From positions 64,498,884 to 64,562,883 of the forward strand of contig OY970824.1 in assembly GCA_963853835.1 (NCBI GenBank): a DNA stretch of 64,000 nt, in the 5' to 3' direction. Below the pieces are notes generated by a model. That model did no database searches and had not been told where the DNA came from. It worked only from the letters and a program-made list of their open reading frames with translations. Each line of letters starts with the position of its first letter. Within the stretch, counting starts at the first letter, position 1. This DNA is from Calendula officinalis. Its lineage: Eukaryota; Streptophyta; Magnoliopsida; Asterales; Asteraceae. Made by a program: the position numbers and the translations under genes. This document shows positions 42,500 through 54,157 of this stretch, piece by piece.

Positions 42500-42973
42500 T
42501 TAGTTCATTGTTGGGTGATGTGATATTAATGTTGGTATTAGTTAAAGTTAGTATATAATTTCATGTTATTATTTTTAGAATTTTATACTTTCTCTAATTC
42601 AAATAAGTGATACATTTTTCATTTTTAGGTGTATCAAAATAAGTTATATATATACTCTCTTATAATTAGTTTTTGTTCTAGTTTGAAAAAAAGAAGATTG
42701 TTTATACATGAAAAAATCTGAGGTACATATGATAAGATAAAGTGTATAGGTCATGTGTCATTTGTTATAGCTATTAGAGTATAGTGTCACATGAATGCTT
42801 TGACGAGAGTCACATATTATCAGCGGCATATAAATATAATCACACATAAGAGTTATAAACACTCTCGCAACCACCATCACTCCCCGTTATGTGATTTTAT
42901 GATTTCTTATGGTATCTATAATACAATCACGTACTAGATTAATTTATTTATTTTACTATTTTTATTTATTATA

Positions 42974-43236
42974 CTCCCTTCATCCCACAAAAAACTTCTC
43001 ATTTCACTTTAAATTTTTTCCCCACAAAAAATTTCTCATATCTCATATATGATTGGCTTCACACAATAGAAAACTATTATTACTAAAGACCCCACCACTA
43101 ATATCCACTAATTATCCTTTTCTCTCCAACTCAATCTTTATATTTTAATCAAAAGTATTATTAATGACCCCACCACTAATTATCACTTAAAAACTTGTGC
43201 AAAAGGCAAATATGAAGTTTTTTTGGACGGTGGGAG
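42974..43236. mobile_element. Stowaway-like MITE, 263 bp
   Basis: TA-flanked, with CTCCCTTCATCCCACAAAAA at the left and a complementary GGACGGTGGGAG at the right. Same family as 12825-13089. Confidence 0.75.
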
Positions 43237-43249
43237 TATATAATTATGA

Positions 43250-43350
43250 TAAAGAGCAGAAAGCAAAGTTGTTTGTGTAGATCACTAGATCATGTGGTAA
43301 ATCTCTTTGCATTCTTCCAGACAACACGTGTTCAAATCCTAGAAAGGAAA
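43250..43350 (+). mobile_element. tRNA-derived SINE-like sequence
   Basis: An A-box-like TAGATCACTAGATCATGTGG is followed by a B-box-like GTTCAAATCC. The preceding AGCAAAGT is shared with the sequence near 60280, suggesting one SINE family. No clear target duplication was found. Confidence 0.35.
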
Positions 43351-43515
43351 CCTTATTTGTTTTAACTGATTTTGATGGCGTTTTTTATTTTTTATTTTTA
43401 AAAAATAATGTTTCTTAAGTCGGTAACTTTTTGTCTTTCAAATTTGATAATATATACTTACTTTTACACTCAAATAAGATATAATGTTATTAATGTGAAT
43501 TTTACTATCGATATT

Positions 43516-44080
43516 AGCTCTTACCACTAGCCAAAATCATAACTTTTAAGTAAACATGTTTGGCGTTTAAGACTGGATCGTCTTCCGACTAGGCAAAATT
43601 TATCCCGGAGGGGAATGGAAATTGAATCCATTCGATGCCCTCTTTGTCAATGTGGAATGGAGTCTACGAATCTTGTGTTCTTTGCATGTCCCATTTCGTT
43701 GCAAATCTGGAATAAAATTTGCATTTGGTGTGATTTAGATTTATTTGAAGGAGGGACATTCGATGACTGGTGGGACTGGTGTTCGAGTATTCACATGAGA
43801 AGACAGGGAGACTTAAAGCTAAAGACAATTTGTTTTGCTACATGCTGGATGATTTGGCGGTTTAGAAACTCGATCTTATTTGACGGTGGTAGCATTCGTT
43901 TGGAAGATTTATTTGATTTCATTGTTTTATTTTCTTTTAATTGGTTAACTCAAAAAGATCAAAATTGTAAGGTCTCTTGGGTTGACTGGATTAGAAACCC
44001 CTTGTTATAATTTTCGTTTAGCTATTTGCTAAACTTGGTTTTATAAAATTTCTGCAGTTCAAAAAAAAAAAAAAAAAAAA
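43516..44080 (+). mobile_element. 5'-truncated LINE with target duplication
   Basis: The insertion ends in 20 A (44061-44080) and is flanked by CTATCGATATT (43505-43515 and 44081-44091). Only the last part of the polyprotein and the 3' UTR are present, as expected for abortive target-primed reverse transcription. Confidence 0.85.
43560..44010 (+). pseudogene. LINE reverse-transcriptase zinc-binding C-terminus
   Basis: The frame reads VWRLRLDRLPTRQNLSRRGM, then IRCPLCQCGMESTNLVFFACP, the zf-RVT region found at the end of plant LINE polyproteins, and on through TCWMIWRFRNSILFDGG to a stop at 44008-44010. The reverse-transcriptase and endonuclease parts are absent. This is an insertion remnant with no independent function. 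Confidence 0.8.
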
Positions 44081-44091
44081 CTATCGATATT

Positions 44092-45134
44092 CATAGTTTG
44101 ATAGTAAAACTAAATGAATGGATCTTGGTAATACGGCTCGATTGGCAAAACGCAGCCCCTGCTAAACTATCTTATTTGATATTCTTATAGTTAGATATGA
44201 TCCTTCAAATTTTCTCATAAATTTTAATAAGCAAAAAAAAAAAAAAAAAAAAAGATCCGATATAAACCAGATCATAATTTTCGCTTAAAAAAATAAAGTT
44301 TAAAATCTCGCTACAACGTGCGGACAAATTATTGCTCGTTATTATCTTTTTGCATTGTGATATGTGAGATCAATGATACCTATAACATATTAACATTCAT
44401 ATAAAACCACTACTATACTATATCAAGTTATTTTTGGTATTATGCTATAAGCCTATTACAATGTTGTAGCACAATCTTTTTTATAATATTGCTATAACAC
44501 GTTCTCGGTATCGAACACTCTACATGGACTAAGTAATTATGTCTAACTTATTAAACGATTTACTCATATTACATAGTCAATAAAACGACCTTAAATTTAA
44601 TTCAAACAAAGCAACAGCCACATATGACTTCCATTATAATAAATGCAGTGTATCTTAGACCAAGATATGCAACATGACTATATGTTTATTATTAATTTAT
44701 TGCCATTATGAATTAGTCCTGAAACATATGATTATTATAAAACCAAAATTATATACCCCAGTCAATCTGTCTAATAGAATTTCTAGAGCTACATATTACT
44801 TTCTGTATATGTTTATTTGTCGTACTTGGAATATGAATCAAGATGCACATTTATATGTTTAAAGCAAATTACTTTTTCTTAATAACAAATAACGGGCGGA
44901 GAGATGATATTAGTTGATACTAAATATTGTTACTATTTTCCTACTTTTTTAATTAATATAAGTATATTAATCAAATAATTAGATTAGAAAAAAGAATTAA
45001 TGTAATACACATTTCAATTATAAGGACATGCTTATAAAATATATTAATCAAATAATTAGTTGCATTTCAATCCATTATTTTTACCATTTCTTTATTTTGA
45101 ACACAGCATTCATTTTCCAGTGAAATGACACATT
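44092..45134. other. Intergenic, AT-rich
   Basis: A run of 20 or more A near 44233-44254 may mark a second small retroelement, but I could not define its start. No gene is supported. Confidence 0.45.
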
Positions 45135-45142
45135 CCTGGGGT

Positions 45143-45689
45143 TAGGGGTGTTCAAAACCGGGTACCCGGATTTTCGGGTATCCGAATATCCGGGTATCCG
45201 GGTTTTCGGATAGTGATTTTTACTACCCGTATCCGGTATCCGAAAATTCGGATACCCGGAATTCGGGTATCCGAAATTCCGGGTATCCGAAATCCGGGTA
45301 TCCGGTATCCGAAAAAAACAAAATATTAAAATATTTTTAGGATATTTCGGGTATTTGTTTTGGATAATTCGGGTATTTTTCAAATATTTCGGATACTTTT
45401 CAAATATTTCGGTTATTTTTTGATATTTCGGGTATTTTCACAAATATTTTGGGTATTTTTCGTATATTTTTTGTATATTTTTCGGATATTCTTGATTTTC
45501 GGGTAATTTTTCGGATATCGGGTACCCGAAAATATTGAAAAACACTACCCGGATTTGGTATCCGAAATTCGGATACCCGGATTTTCGGATATCCGGATTT
45601 TCGGATACCCGAATTTTCGGATACCCGAATTTCGGATATCGGATAATTTTTCGGATACCCGGTTTTTCGGATATTTTTGAACACCCCTA
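45143..45689. mobile_element. hAT-type MITE made of repeated palindromic units, 547 bp
   Basis: Inverted ends TAGGGGTGTTCAAAA and the complementary TTTTTGAACACCCCTA are flanked by a perfect 8-bp duplication CCTGGGGT (45135-45142 and 45690-45697). The interior consists almost wholly of CGGATACCCG/CGGGTATCCG and AT-rich spacers, so it can form many hairpins. The RIPDTR/SGYPKIR-type ORFs on the minus strand are by-products of this repeat. It lies just 3' of the EXO70 gene. Confidence 0.85.
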
Positions 45690-45760
45690 CCTGGGGTGAT
45701 GCAAACACTCAATTCAAAATTATAACTTTACAGCGACGTCCTTCAGAGTGAAAGCGACGT

Positions 45761-47611
45761 TCATGACTCCGAGACCGACGATGAAGCCGACACTGATGTC
45801 GACGTGCTGCCAGACCCAAAGAACAGGTCTGATAAGGCATTCCCAATATCCTCCGGCGCGTACTTCACAACTCCGGCGAACTTTCTGTCTGTTCCCATCT
45901 TAACTCTTTGCGCATTGTAAAATTCTCTGTACGCCGGCAACAGTTTACTGGCGACAGAAACTTTGATCTCGTCCCTGAGCTTACCGTCTGGTATTACGAC
46001 GGCCAACTGTTTGCGATGACTCTCTTCAAACATCATGTTGATTCTCTTGAAACAATCTCTTGCTTCTTCCCGCGTCATCTCCGTCATGTTTTTAGGAACG
46101 ACGTCGATGACGTGGCTCCATGAGACTCGTTCGTAATTGGCAGCATATTTTTTGACTTCAGATTCTCGTTTGCTGATCCAGTCGTCTCCGAGGAGATTTG
46201 ATGATTGGACTTTGGAGAGAATGTGTTGGAGGTTATTAGCGAGGAATAAATACGACTGAGACACATCTTTATAGTGTTTTGCTTTGCCGTCGATTTTGCA
46301 AACTAGAACAAATATCAGCCAAGCTAACCATAACGATACCGCCGGCGATGAAGAGTTATCTGTGAATGATTTGTCAAAAAATGATTCCGGCATTGGAGTT
46401 TTCTCAGGTGGTTGACTGTCGAATAGTATATCAGCTAACACACCGTAATCAGCGAGGAGAGAGAGGTAATTCATCGTCTCGACTGTAAATTTGTGAAGTC
46501 CGGCACCGGCTACGGTAGTTTTTAACGATTCCTTGTTTAGTAACGTTTCGAACTCCGATAGATCTAATCGCACCGACTCAGCGAGTTTAATCAGTGAGTT
46601 GAGTGCTTGATTCACTATGGAAGACGTCGACTGAAACGAGAAAATAGAAAGGATCTCCGGCCACCGATCAGCTATTGCGGTGTACATATCAAGTGTCCGG
46701 AAGATTTTTTCCGGTGATTTCTTACTATTCTTCGCTACATTCTCAGGAAATCCAAACAGAACCGAAGCACCTTCTTTTGTGATTTCATTATAACATGATT
46801 CACGGATCGAATCAGACGATGCGAAAACATGATCGCATAGAATTCTTTCTCCATTGAATAATGTTTTCACTGCAATCTGCATAGCATCCAACCAGTTTTT
46901 AATTTTGAGATCCAAAACCTCCCAATCCATTTTATGAACATGAGTAAATTTCATCTTCTCGACTCCAAGCTTATATATACCTTCATCAACTATCGATTTA
47001 CGTATAACTTTATAAATTTTCACAGCTTCTCTACCATAACCAGACGAAATCATGCACTCCGCTATCAATTTCAGATCCGTCATGGCTCCTTCCGCAGCAT
47101 TTTCAACTTCACTAATCAACTCCTCTGCAACTCGTATCTCATCATCGGATTCATCCACAAAATCCGATAAGCTAGACCTAGCCGATGTCCGAGACGATCG
47201 AGTTGATATCGATTCTGGATCCAATTGCGCTCGATTTAACGACAAAATCTGATAAAACTCTTTCTCCATTCTCTTCATCGCGATCTGCATGAGATGCTGA
47301 GCTCTGATTAGAAGCTCAGAATTTGAATCCTCAGCAACTAATGCATGCATCGCCTTATGGAGCTTGTTTGCCAGCTTGATGAATTCCAGAGCCTCTCTGC
47401 GATTCTCGTAGAACAAAGAAGTAACCTTTGCATAAGTAGAACTCTCTGGATCCCATTTCACAATCACCGGCTCTGCAACTTCCAAAATCTGGATCATTAC
47501 CGAATCGGATAAATTTCTGCTGGGAGCTGGTAAGCTGAATCGTGAAGGAGATGGATAATGAGCAATGAAAGAAGATGAGGATCGTTTGGGAGAGAAACCA
47601 AATTTCTTCAT
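45761..47611 (-). CDS. EXO70 exocyst subunit, EXO70H-like
   Basis: A single-exon 616-residue protein. EXO70 is an exocyst subunit that binds plasma-membrane lipids and helps tether secretory vesicles; plants have many paralogues, and intronless members are typical of the EXO70H and neighbouring clades. The N-terminus is basic and Ser/Pro-rich. Helical sequence follows (LMQIAMKRMEKEFYQILS at about 110-125), then the Pfam EXO70 region from about residue 240 (DWEVLDLKIKNWLDAMQIA) through ETMNYLSLLADY, SYLFLANNLQHIL and the C-terminal FNMMFEE-like and YREFYNAQRVKM regions. The last 15 residues are a Ser/Thr-rich tail. H-clade paralogues are linked to defence or trichome walls; the exact paralogue cannot be named here. 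A TATATATA sequence at about 47749-47756 may be its TATA box. No lesion is visible. Confidence 0.9.
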   Translation of the reverse strand: MKKFGFSPKRSSSSFIAHYPSPSRFSLPAPSRNLSDSVMIQILEVAEPVIVKWDPESSTYAKVTSLFYENRREALEFIKLANKLHKAMHALVAEDSNSELLIRAQHLMQIAMKRMEKEFYQILSLNRAQLDPESISTRSSRTSARSSLSDFVDESDDEIRVAEELISEVENAAEGAMTDLKLIAECMISSGYGREAVKIYKVIRKSIVDEGIYKLGVEKMKFTHVHKMDWEVLDLKIKNWLDAMQIAVKTLFNGERILCDHVFASSDSIRESCYNEITKEGASVLFGFPENVAKNSKKSPEKIFRTLDMYTAIADRWPEILSIFSFQSTSSIVNQALNSLIKLAESVRLDLSEFETLLNKESLKTTVAGAGLHKFTVETMNYLSLLADYGVLADILFDSQPPEKTPMPESFFDKSFTDNSSSPAVSLWLAWLIFVLVCKIDGKAKHYKDVSQSYLFLANNLQHILSKVQSSNLLGDDWISKRESEVKKYAANYERVSWSHVIDVVPKNMTEMTREEARDCFKRINMMFEESHRKQLAVVIPDGKLRDEIKVSVASKLLPAYREFYNAQRVKMGTDRKFAGVVKYAPEDIGNALSDLFFGSGSTSTSVSASSSVSES

Positions 47612-47764
47612 ATATTTTAGGATTTTTGAGATGTTGAAATTATGCCGAAATGTGAGCTTGAAAAGTTGGTGTTTGAGAGAATTATTGGCGTGTGGAAAAA
47701 ATAATTAAAGAATTTGAAAGTGAGGATTACGTGGGAGATGTGAGGGGTATATATAGAGAGAGAA

Positions 47765-49279
47765 AGCATGGGGTGAAAGGCGCAAGTTGGTCACAAATTT
47801 CTTGCCTTTGACTTTTTGTCCTTTTGCGTGGGATAGTTCCTCAAGTCGACAGTTTTTCTTCATAAAAGGAGTTCTAAACTTCTTACTTCGTATTAGTTTT
47901 AGGGAAACTCTTTTTGATGAATAGACATTTATTTTTGCTCAAAAAATAAAAATATTAACACAATATTTTTAATCTAAGTAAACACATCATCGCAAATAAA
48001 TGGGCTAGTATACTAATTAATAATTCTAGAAAAAACATTGTTTAACTATTAGTGTTATTATATTTAGTAAATTCCTGTAACACGCAAATAGATGGACTAG
48101 TATACTAATTAATAACATATTTTAGTCCCTAATGTTTTAATTTTTTTTAGTAAATTAACTAATCAACTTAAAAATCAATTCAATCTATTTTTAATTTGAA
48201 ACATGCACTCCGTATTAGTTATTTTTACTTTCATCATATTTAATTCTAATTCGCCACTTATTTAAATCCTGTTTAAATTTAGATTAGTGAATTATTAGCC
48301 TCTATCACTGCACATGTTTTGGACTATCGAATAACCTTATTAAAATATTAGGGAGTGATTTCCTACCACAACTTTTAAGGTATGTATCATATCTAATGGT
48401 TAATATACTTGTACAGTTAGCTGTATAATATGTATCGTGTGATATAACCATTAAAAGTTATGGTAGCAATATCAATTCTCTAAAATATTAGATTGCTTTT
48501 AAACAAGATGATTAAATTAACACATCCAAATTTAATGTGTCAGTGATGACATACGGTATTAGAAGTTGACGCAGTGTCAAAGGTGGCAAGGTAAAACTTG
48601 CTTACGTGGACAATATGCAATTTTCCAGGAAGATGCGACCGTCCTTTTCTGTCAAATGCTCGGGAAGTTTCGGCTTTCATCGTATTAAGTTTTACTCAAA
48701 ATATACACAATTTATATATTGCCGTAGCTGTTTCCTAACATTTTTTTGACTATTAGGTGTAAATGTTTACTTAGAATTAGATCAAACTTGTAATCTCTAA
48801 AAAATCATTTACAAATCCTTACTACGAGATAATCATCCGATGATTTTTATAATGAAAGATCTACATTCAACAATTTACGTAAGTAGAGTTTATAAATGGT
48901 CCAAGTTCTACATTTTCCACAACTTTCATGACGAACTATTTGATCTAGAATAACATTACCTCATTTGTGCAATATTTCTTTTGAATATACGTAAGAGAAT
49001 GAGTGTGTAACTTTGTAAGTCAACGGCTGATTAGTTTTAGACACACCTTATCAAAAGATTATCACATGTCAAATTATAAACAGATAAGTTATCCACTAAG
49101 CATAATAATTTATCTGCAAATGTACATTATAAGCAAGAAATGATCAATTTAATTTTATTATTAGTTTTATACATGTATATAAAACAATTACTCCCACTAG
49201 CACTTTTATCAGGGGTTTCATGTAAGCAATATTTTCATCCACGGTAGAAATATAACTGTCTACGTTTTATTTTTATATA
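47765..49279. other. Upstream region of the EXO70 gene, no further gene
   Basis: AT-rich; a GGACTAGTATACTAATTAATA sequence and its neighbourhood recur in part near 48001 and 48090. No ORF of note. Confidence 0.45.
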
Positions 49280-49532
49280 CTTCTTCTGTCCCACAAAAAA
49301 ATTCTCATTTCTCTTAGGCACAAGATTTAAGGAGATAGTTAGTGGTGGGGTCCTTGGTAATACTTTTGATTAAAATATAAGGTTAGATTAGAGAAAAAAA
49401 GTGTTTTAGTGGTGGAATTATTGGTAATAATATTATTTTATTAAGTGGGTCCCTTATATTTGAGAAATGGGAACTTTTTTGTGGGACAAAATTATAAGGA
49501 GTAATCGGAAATTTTTTGTGGGACGGAGGGAG
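49280..49532. mobile_element. Stowaway-like MITE, 253 bp
   Basis: TA-flanked, with CTTCTTCTGTCCCACAAAAA at the left and a right end TTTTGTGGGACGGAGGGAG. Same family as 12825-13089 and 42974-43236. Confidence 0.75.
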
Positions 49533-49544
49533 TATCTAATTTTA

Positions 49545-49590
49545 CTAGCTTCAAAGCCCGTCCAACTGGGGGGAGGGGGGCATACTTTGG
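49545..49590 (-). mobile_element. Helitron-like 3' terminus
   Basis: On the minus strand, GGACGGGCTTTGAAGCTAG is followed by T, matching the terminus at 524-554. The hairpin arm GCCCC/CGGGC is interrupted by a G/C run. The matching 5' end was not located. Confidence 0.4.
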
Positions 49591-50209
49591 AATACATAAT
49601 CCATAACCATAAGAATAACGTAGGTAATTAGTCAATTATTATTGAAATGATGAATAACATTTTGTTATACATAAATACATCTTCTTTTAATTACGATCAA
49701 AACATTTTATGATCATACAATATTTGGATCATTATATTTTTAAATCATAATATATTATAATCATAACATTTTTTTTTTTAAAAATTTTCAAGACAATACT
49801 CATTTTATACAGAATTTAATTTTAAGAACTTTGACATTTTTAGAACGTTTTGTTTATAAAGAAAAAACAAAGTTATAATCGAAAAACGAAGTAGGGGGAA
49901 TGCATAAATTACTAAAATTAGTATAAAGAAGTTAATTGTCAATTATAACCCTGATTATAAAGGCTAATGTTGATTACTGTAATTTTATTCCGACAGTGCC
50001 CTTTGAGTCAGCATTACACGTCATCAAAAATGACCAATCAAACGATTGGAAATGAAAACGTCATCATAAAATTGTCATGTTTAACTCCACATATATATGT
50101 ACTAGCTTCAAAAAATAAAATGTACAAAGACGAAAAAACATAGGAAATCATATAGTAAAATATTATTAAAATGATAAAAATAACATTTGATTGTGCATAA
50201 ATAACCTGT

Positions 50210-50599
50210 AAAAAAATTTCAAAGTTGAAATGAAACTTCTTTGTATAAGACATTTGTTGTTGAGTTTGTATACTCGCCAAAGTTCTATTCCACCATAGGT
50301 CGCACCACATCTTACCACGTCCATTGATTGTCCCATTTTTCCCCTAAAATCATACAAAAAATGTGTATCAACTCAAATTTTACATCATGAATCACAGTAG
50401 ATTGAAAGTAGGTTGTAACCCATATACCCAAAGTGCAAAAAAGACAACCTTTTGTCTTGTTTAGTCAATGAATGAGAAACTAAAAGATGATGGTGTACCT
50501 GTAATGACAACATTTGTGAGACCGTCACCATGAACTGCTAATATGTCTCCCAATCTCTTTCCCTTTTCCATAAGAAGGTAATAGGCCATTCTTTCATAT
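50210..50599 (-). pseudogene. Polygalacturonase (GH28) gene remnant
   Basis: Two exon-like blocks on the minus strand match the N-terminal half of plant polygalacturonase-like GH28 proteins: 50599-50499 and 50343 to about 50210, separated by a short intron-like stretch. The first block gives KEWPI in one frame, SYGKGKE..GRHIS in the next, and VHGDGLTNVVITG in the third. The second block gives GKNGTINGRGKMW then DLWWNRTLASIQTQ. In active genes these form one frame, so small indels have destroyed it. The catalytic Asp motifs downstream are missing. GH28 enzymes cut pectic homogalacturonan in the cell wall; this copy cannot. It may be a fragment carried by a transposon. Confidence 0.65.
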
Positions 50600-50729
50600 C
50601 TTAAAATCCCCCCAAAAAATAATAAAAATCCAAAATTTAATAAATTAGTTGGATTATATGGATGACGTAATTTGTTTCCTTGTATTATATGCGAGCGTGA
50701 AAGATTAGGATAATAGGTAGCAAATAGCA

Positions 50730-51741
50730 ATCTCGACCCGTTTACTTTGGATGGGTAGATTAAGATTTGTTTTAACTCTAACGGGTCAAATGGGTAAAAT
50801 CATTGAACTTAGATGAAATGGAAACATGTCAAATGGCTCGAACGACACCATAAGTGTTGCTATCATGCATACATAAATTACCCTTCCTTCATGACTGGAA
50901 CTAATTTGACATGACAGTGAACTTGTATGTGATAACAAAAATAGAAAATTAGTCAATTTATTTCAAACGCATTACAATAAAACCGTCTAATCACGCTCAA
51001 ACGGGTCAAATAGGTCTAAAGGCGACCAAAGTACACTTTTATAGCATATAACAGCCCCCTTAAACCATTAGAGTATTAGACTACTATTATAATAAAATAA
51101 CTCTTGCAATCATATTTGATGCATTAGCAGCTTAAAAGAATATTGTGAAGGAAAAAAATATTTCAGTTCAACCTGAACCGTACAATTTTTTTTGAAGTTC
51201 CTCATATTTCTAATGGTCGAGAAAAGGGAAATTTTTGTAGTGGTTACGTTTAGTTGGGTCAACTCCTAATTGAGCCAGATTTATTTGAGTATTTGACCAG
51301 TTTTCAGCACCTGCAAAGGCCACAGATTATGAATTTATGAATTTCAGCACCTGCAAATGGGACAATTTTGGAGTTGACCCTAAACGGGACGATTTCCGAA
51401 TTTAATGAATTTCTATTCGTGTCCAACTCCGACATATGTCCTCAACATGACAACATTATCGAGTACATGATGAGTTCAATGGAGCTAACAAATTGAATTC
51501 AGTCTTGTCCCGTTTGTTAATCTATACAAGTTTCACGAAAGTCAAAAGTTATAAGATACCTCTGTAAATCCGAATGTTTTCTTTTCACTTTCTTGCCCAG
51601 CTCTCAGTCTATAAGTCTGCAAAATTAATAATTATTATTTAGACCCTTATACAAACAAACAAACTTACACTCAAAATAAATAAATAAAATAAATGTCACC
51701 TCCCTATTAAGAACTTATGAAATTTTTTGGTTGATATATAT
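50730..51741. other. Non-coding region left of the solo LTR
   Basis: One exon-like piece on the minus strand at about 51562-51620 reads TYRLRAGQESEKKTFGFTE between AG and GTATCT; it is unassigned. A CAGCACCTGCAAA sequence is repeated near 51307 and 51346. No complete gene. Confidence 0.4.
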
Positions 51742-52051
51742 TGTAACACCGTAATTTTCATGCCATTTTTTTTAAACAAACCACGGAAGCGTTTAAACTA
51801 ATTAATTTACAGACGATATAAAAGAAAAGTAATTTAATATTTACAAAACGGTGTTATTAACTTTCGGCTCGACTCCCAGAAAAGCATATCTTTATAATTT
51901 GGTCATCATTCCTATTCACAAACTCCCAAAATACAATCTCCAAAACCTGCAAAAGATTCAACATCGAGGGGAATTAGCACAAAGCTAAGTGATTAGAATC
52001 ATAACACTTTATAATGTCAAATCCAACAATCTCGATTCACAATTTTCACTA

Positions 52052-52680
52052 ATTCACATATAACGAAAGGACCGGCGGTTTTGCAGAACCTTACAACTGT
52101 TGTGGGCCTAACAACAGCTTACCGGAAGCCCTTTACTCATTAGAAACGGTAAAGCTTCCTTCAAACACAACACATATGCCAAGGTACAATTACCGTTAAC
52201 TAACAGTAAACGAAAGCCCAGCCCCCCACGCAGACTGTCCTCTACTCTTTTCCATGTGCACATATCAATTAATTAACACATAGCCAGTTAATTAACATTA
52301 GAAAATACTGTGTAAAACTCAACACAAGTTTTGCAGCCAAACAGCAAGTTCGCGTCGCGAACCCCTATTCACATATAACGAAAGGACCGGCCGTTTTGCA
52401 GAACCTTACAACTGTTGTGGGCCTAACAACAGCTTACCGGAAGCCCTTTACTCATTAGAAACGGTAAAGCTTCCTTCAAACACAACACATATGCCAGGGT
52501 ACAATTACCGTTAACTAACAGTAAACGAAAGCCCAGCCCCCACGCAGACTGTCCTCTACTCTTTTCCATGTGCACATATCAATTAATTAACACATAGCCA
52601 GTTAATTAACATTAGAAAATACTGTGTAAAACTCAACACAAGTTTTGCAGCCAAACAGCAAGTTCGCGTCGCGAACCCCT
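52052..52680. repeat. 315-bp tandem duplication in the solo LTR
   Basis: Two copies (about 52052-52366 and 52367-52680), both starting ATTCACATATAACGAAAGGA and ending in TTCGCGTCGCGAACCCCT. They differ by very few bases, including one C in a C run. A duplication this similar is younger than the LTR itself. Confidence 0.85.
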
Positions 52681-52830
52681 ATTCGCGCCAGAATTCACGT
52701 CGCGACTAAGAGATCGCGTCGCGATCTCGTCCGCTAAAAATTTCGCGTTCGCTATTTCGAGTTTCTGTTTGGTTTTGGTTTCTCGGCAACAGGTTCGCGT
52801 CGCGAACCTATAAAGTTCGCGTCGCGATCA
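52350..52830. repeat. Cluster of TCGCGTCGCGA palindrome-like motifs
   Basis: At least six CGCGTCGCGA or CACGTCGCGA copies occur here, an island of CpG in an otherwise AT-rich LTR. They could be hairpin-forming or methylation targets; no function is shown. Confidence 0.6.
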
Positions 52831-54157
52831 GCATCAGATGGTCAAAATCCTGCACTTTTCCAACTCAACAATTTCCAAAACCAACCCAGCAAATTGCAAC
52901 CTAAATCATTGCAATTAAACAGTACAAAGGTTATAATTCCACTCACCTTGGCACTATCGATGATCACTCAGTTGTCTTATATCACTGAGTCTTCCCCTTC
53001 CCTTTTCCTGTTAACCGAAAGAATACCCGAATTAGTACCAACTCATCCAAAATATGCATAACTTTTAAACTCAACTTTTAAACCAATAAGCATAACACAA
53101 ATTCTTCACAATCAAGTATTTTGACTACTTCAAAGTCAAATTTAACATCTAACTTGCAAATGCATATCTAAGGTATTATTTTGACCCAAACGGGTCAAAA
53201 CCCGATTCTTATCTAAAACATGTCAACATATGATTACATAACATCACAGCACCACAACTAATTTAAGAAGTATATACAATCAAATTCCATCATCATCAAA
53301 TCCATATTTGGCTTTTCTAAAAGTCAAACTACACCATTTGCAACTTACTAACTTTTACCAAATAGCACCAATTTACCAATTCAATGTTACTACTAGTTTC
53401 TAACACACTTTTATACTAATTACAACAACAAACAATCCTAATTGACACAATTTTCGCAGAAATCATAATCCTTAAAATTAGGGTTCTTGACCAAAAGTCA
53501 CCAACTATAAATTAGGTTCAATTTGAATGTTTCAATCAATTATCTAGCAAGCATAACACTTCACCATCATAACCTAACCTTAAGAAATCATAAATTTCGG
53601 TTTTTGATCAAAACCCACCAAGAACACTAAACCCTAATTCTTCAAATAAGCAAGAACAGTTAAGAACTATTAATCCTAATCAAAGGAGAAGATTACTTAC
53701 TAGTTAAAAGCTTCAATTTCGAAAATCACCAAGAACTTCAACTAGAAGATTCAATATTCAATTTTTTTTTTTTGTGTTTGTATGTTTGCGTGAGTTAAGA
53801 GTGAGATTGAGTTGAAAACACAATTTTATCCAAGACTCAAGTACCTCACACGTGTAAATCATAAGGTGGTCATTTTATTTTAATAAAACAATATTAAACT
53901 AAAATACGATGTTTAATTTGGAACCTTAAACGAACTCTGATTCCAAAACTAAAAATACCACTAGGAAACCGGTTCAAAAGTGGACCCAGATATATAAAAA
54001 TCATACTAATATATATCTATCTCAGTTTTGCTAATTTTTAACCTCGTGGTTAAAAATTCTAATAAATCAAATAAAATTCTATAAAATTATAAATAATAAA
54101 ATAAACTTACCGACAAACTTAAAAATGCTAGGCCGGGTCTCGGGGTGTTACATATAT

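Larger units (their letters stand above)
51742..54152. mobile_element. Solo LTR of a retrotransposon, probably Ty3/Gypsy
   Basis: The 2,411-bp block begins TGTAACACC and ends GGTGTTACA and is flanked by TATAT on both sides (51737-51741 and 54153-54157). No internal coding region or primer site is present, so it is best read as a solo LTR left by recombination. The long LTR and TGTAACACC end suggest a Gypsy lineage; this is inference. Orientation is not determined. Confidence 0.75.

Noticed and set aside
45081..45708. Two minus-strand ORFs rich in RIPDTR and SGYPKIR
   Set aside because: They arise from the palindromic repeat of the hAT MITE; no independent evidence of coding.
50097..50120. 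Another Helitron 3' end (TTTTGAAGCTAGT on the minus strand)
   Set aside because: No GC-rich hairpin precedes the CTAG, so the match is only to a short string.
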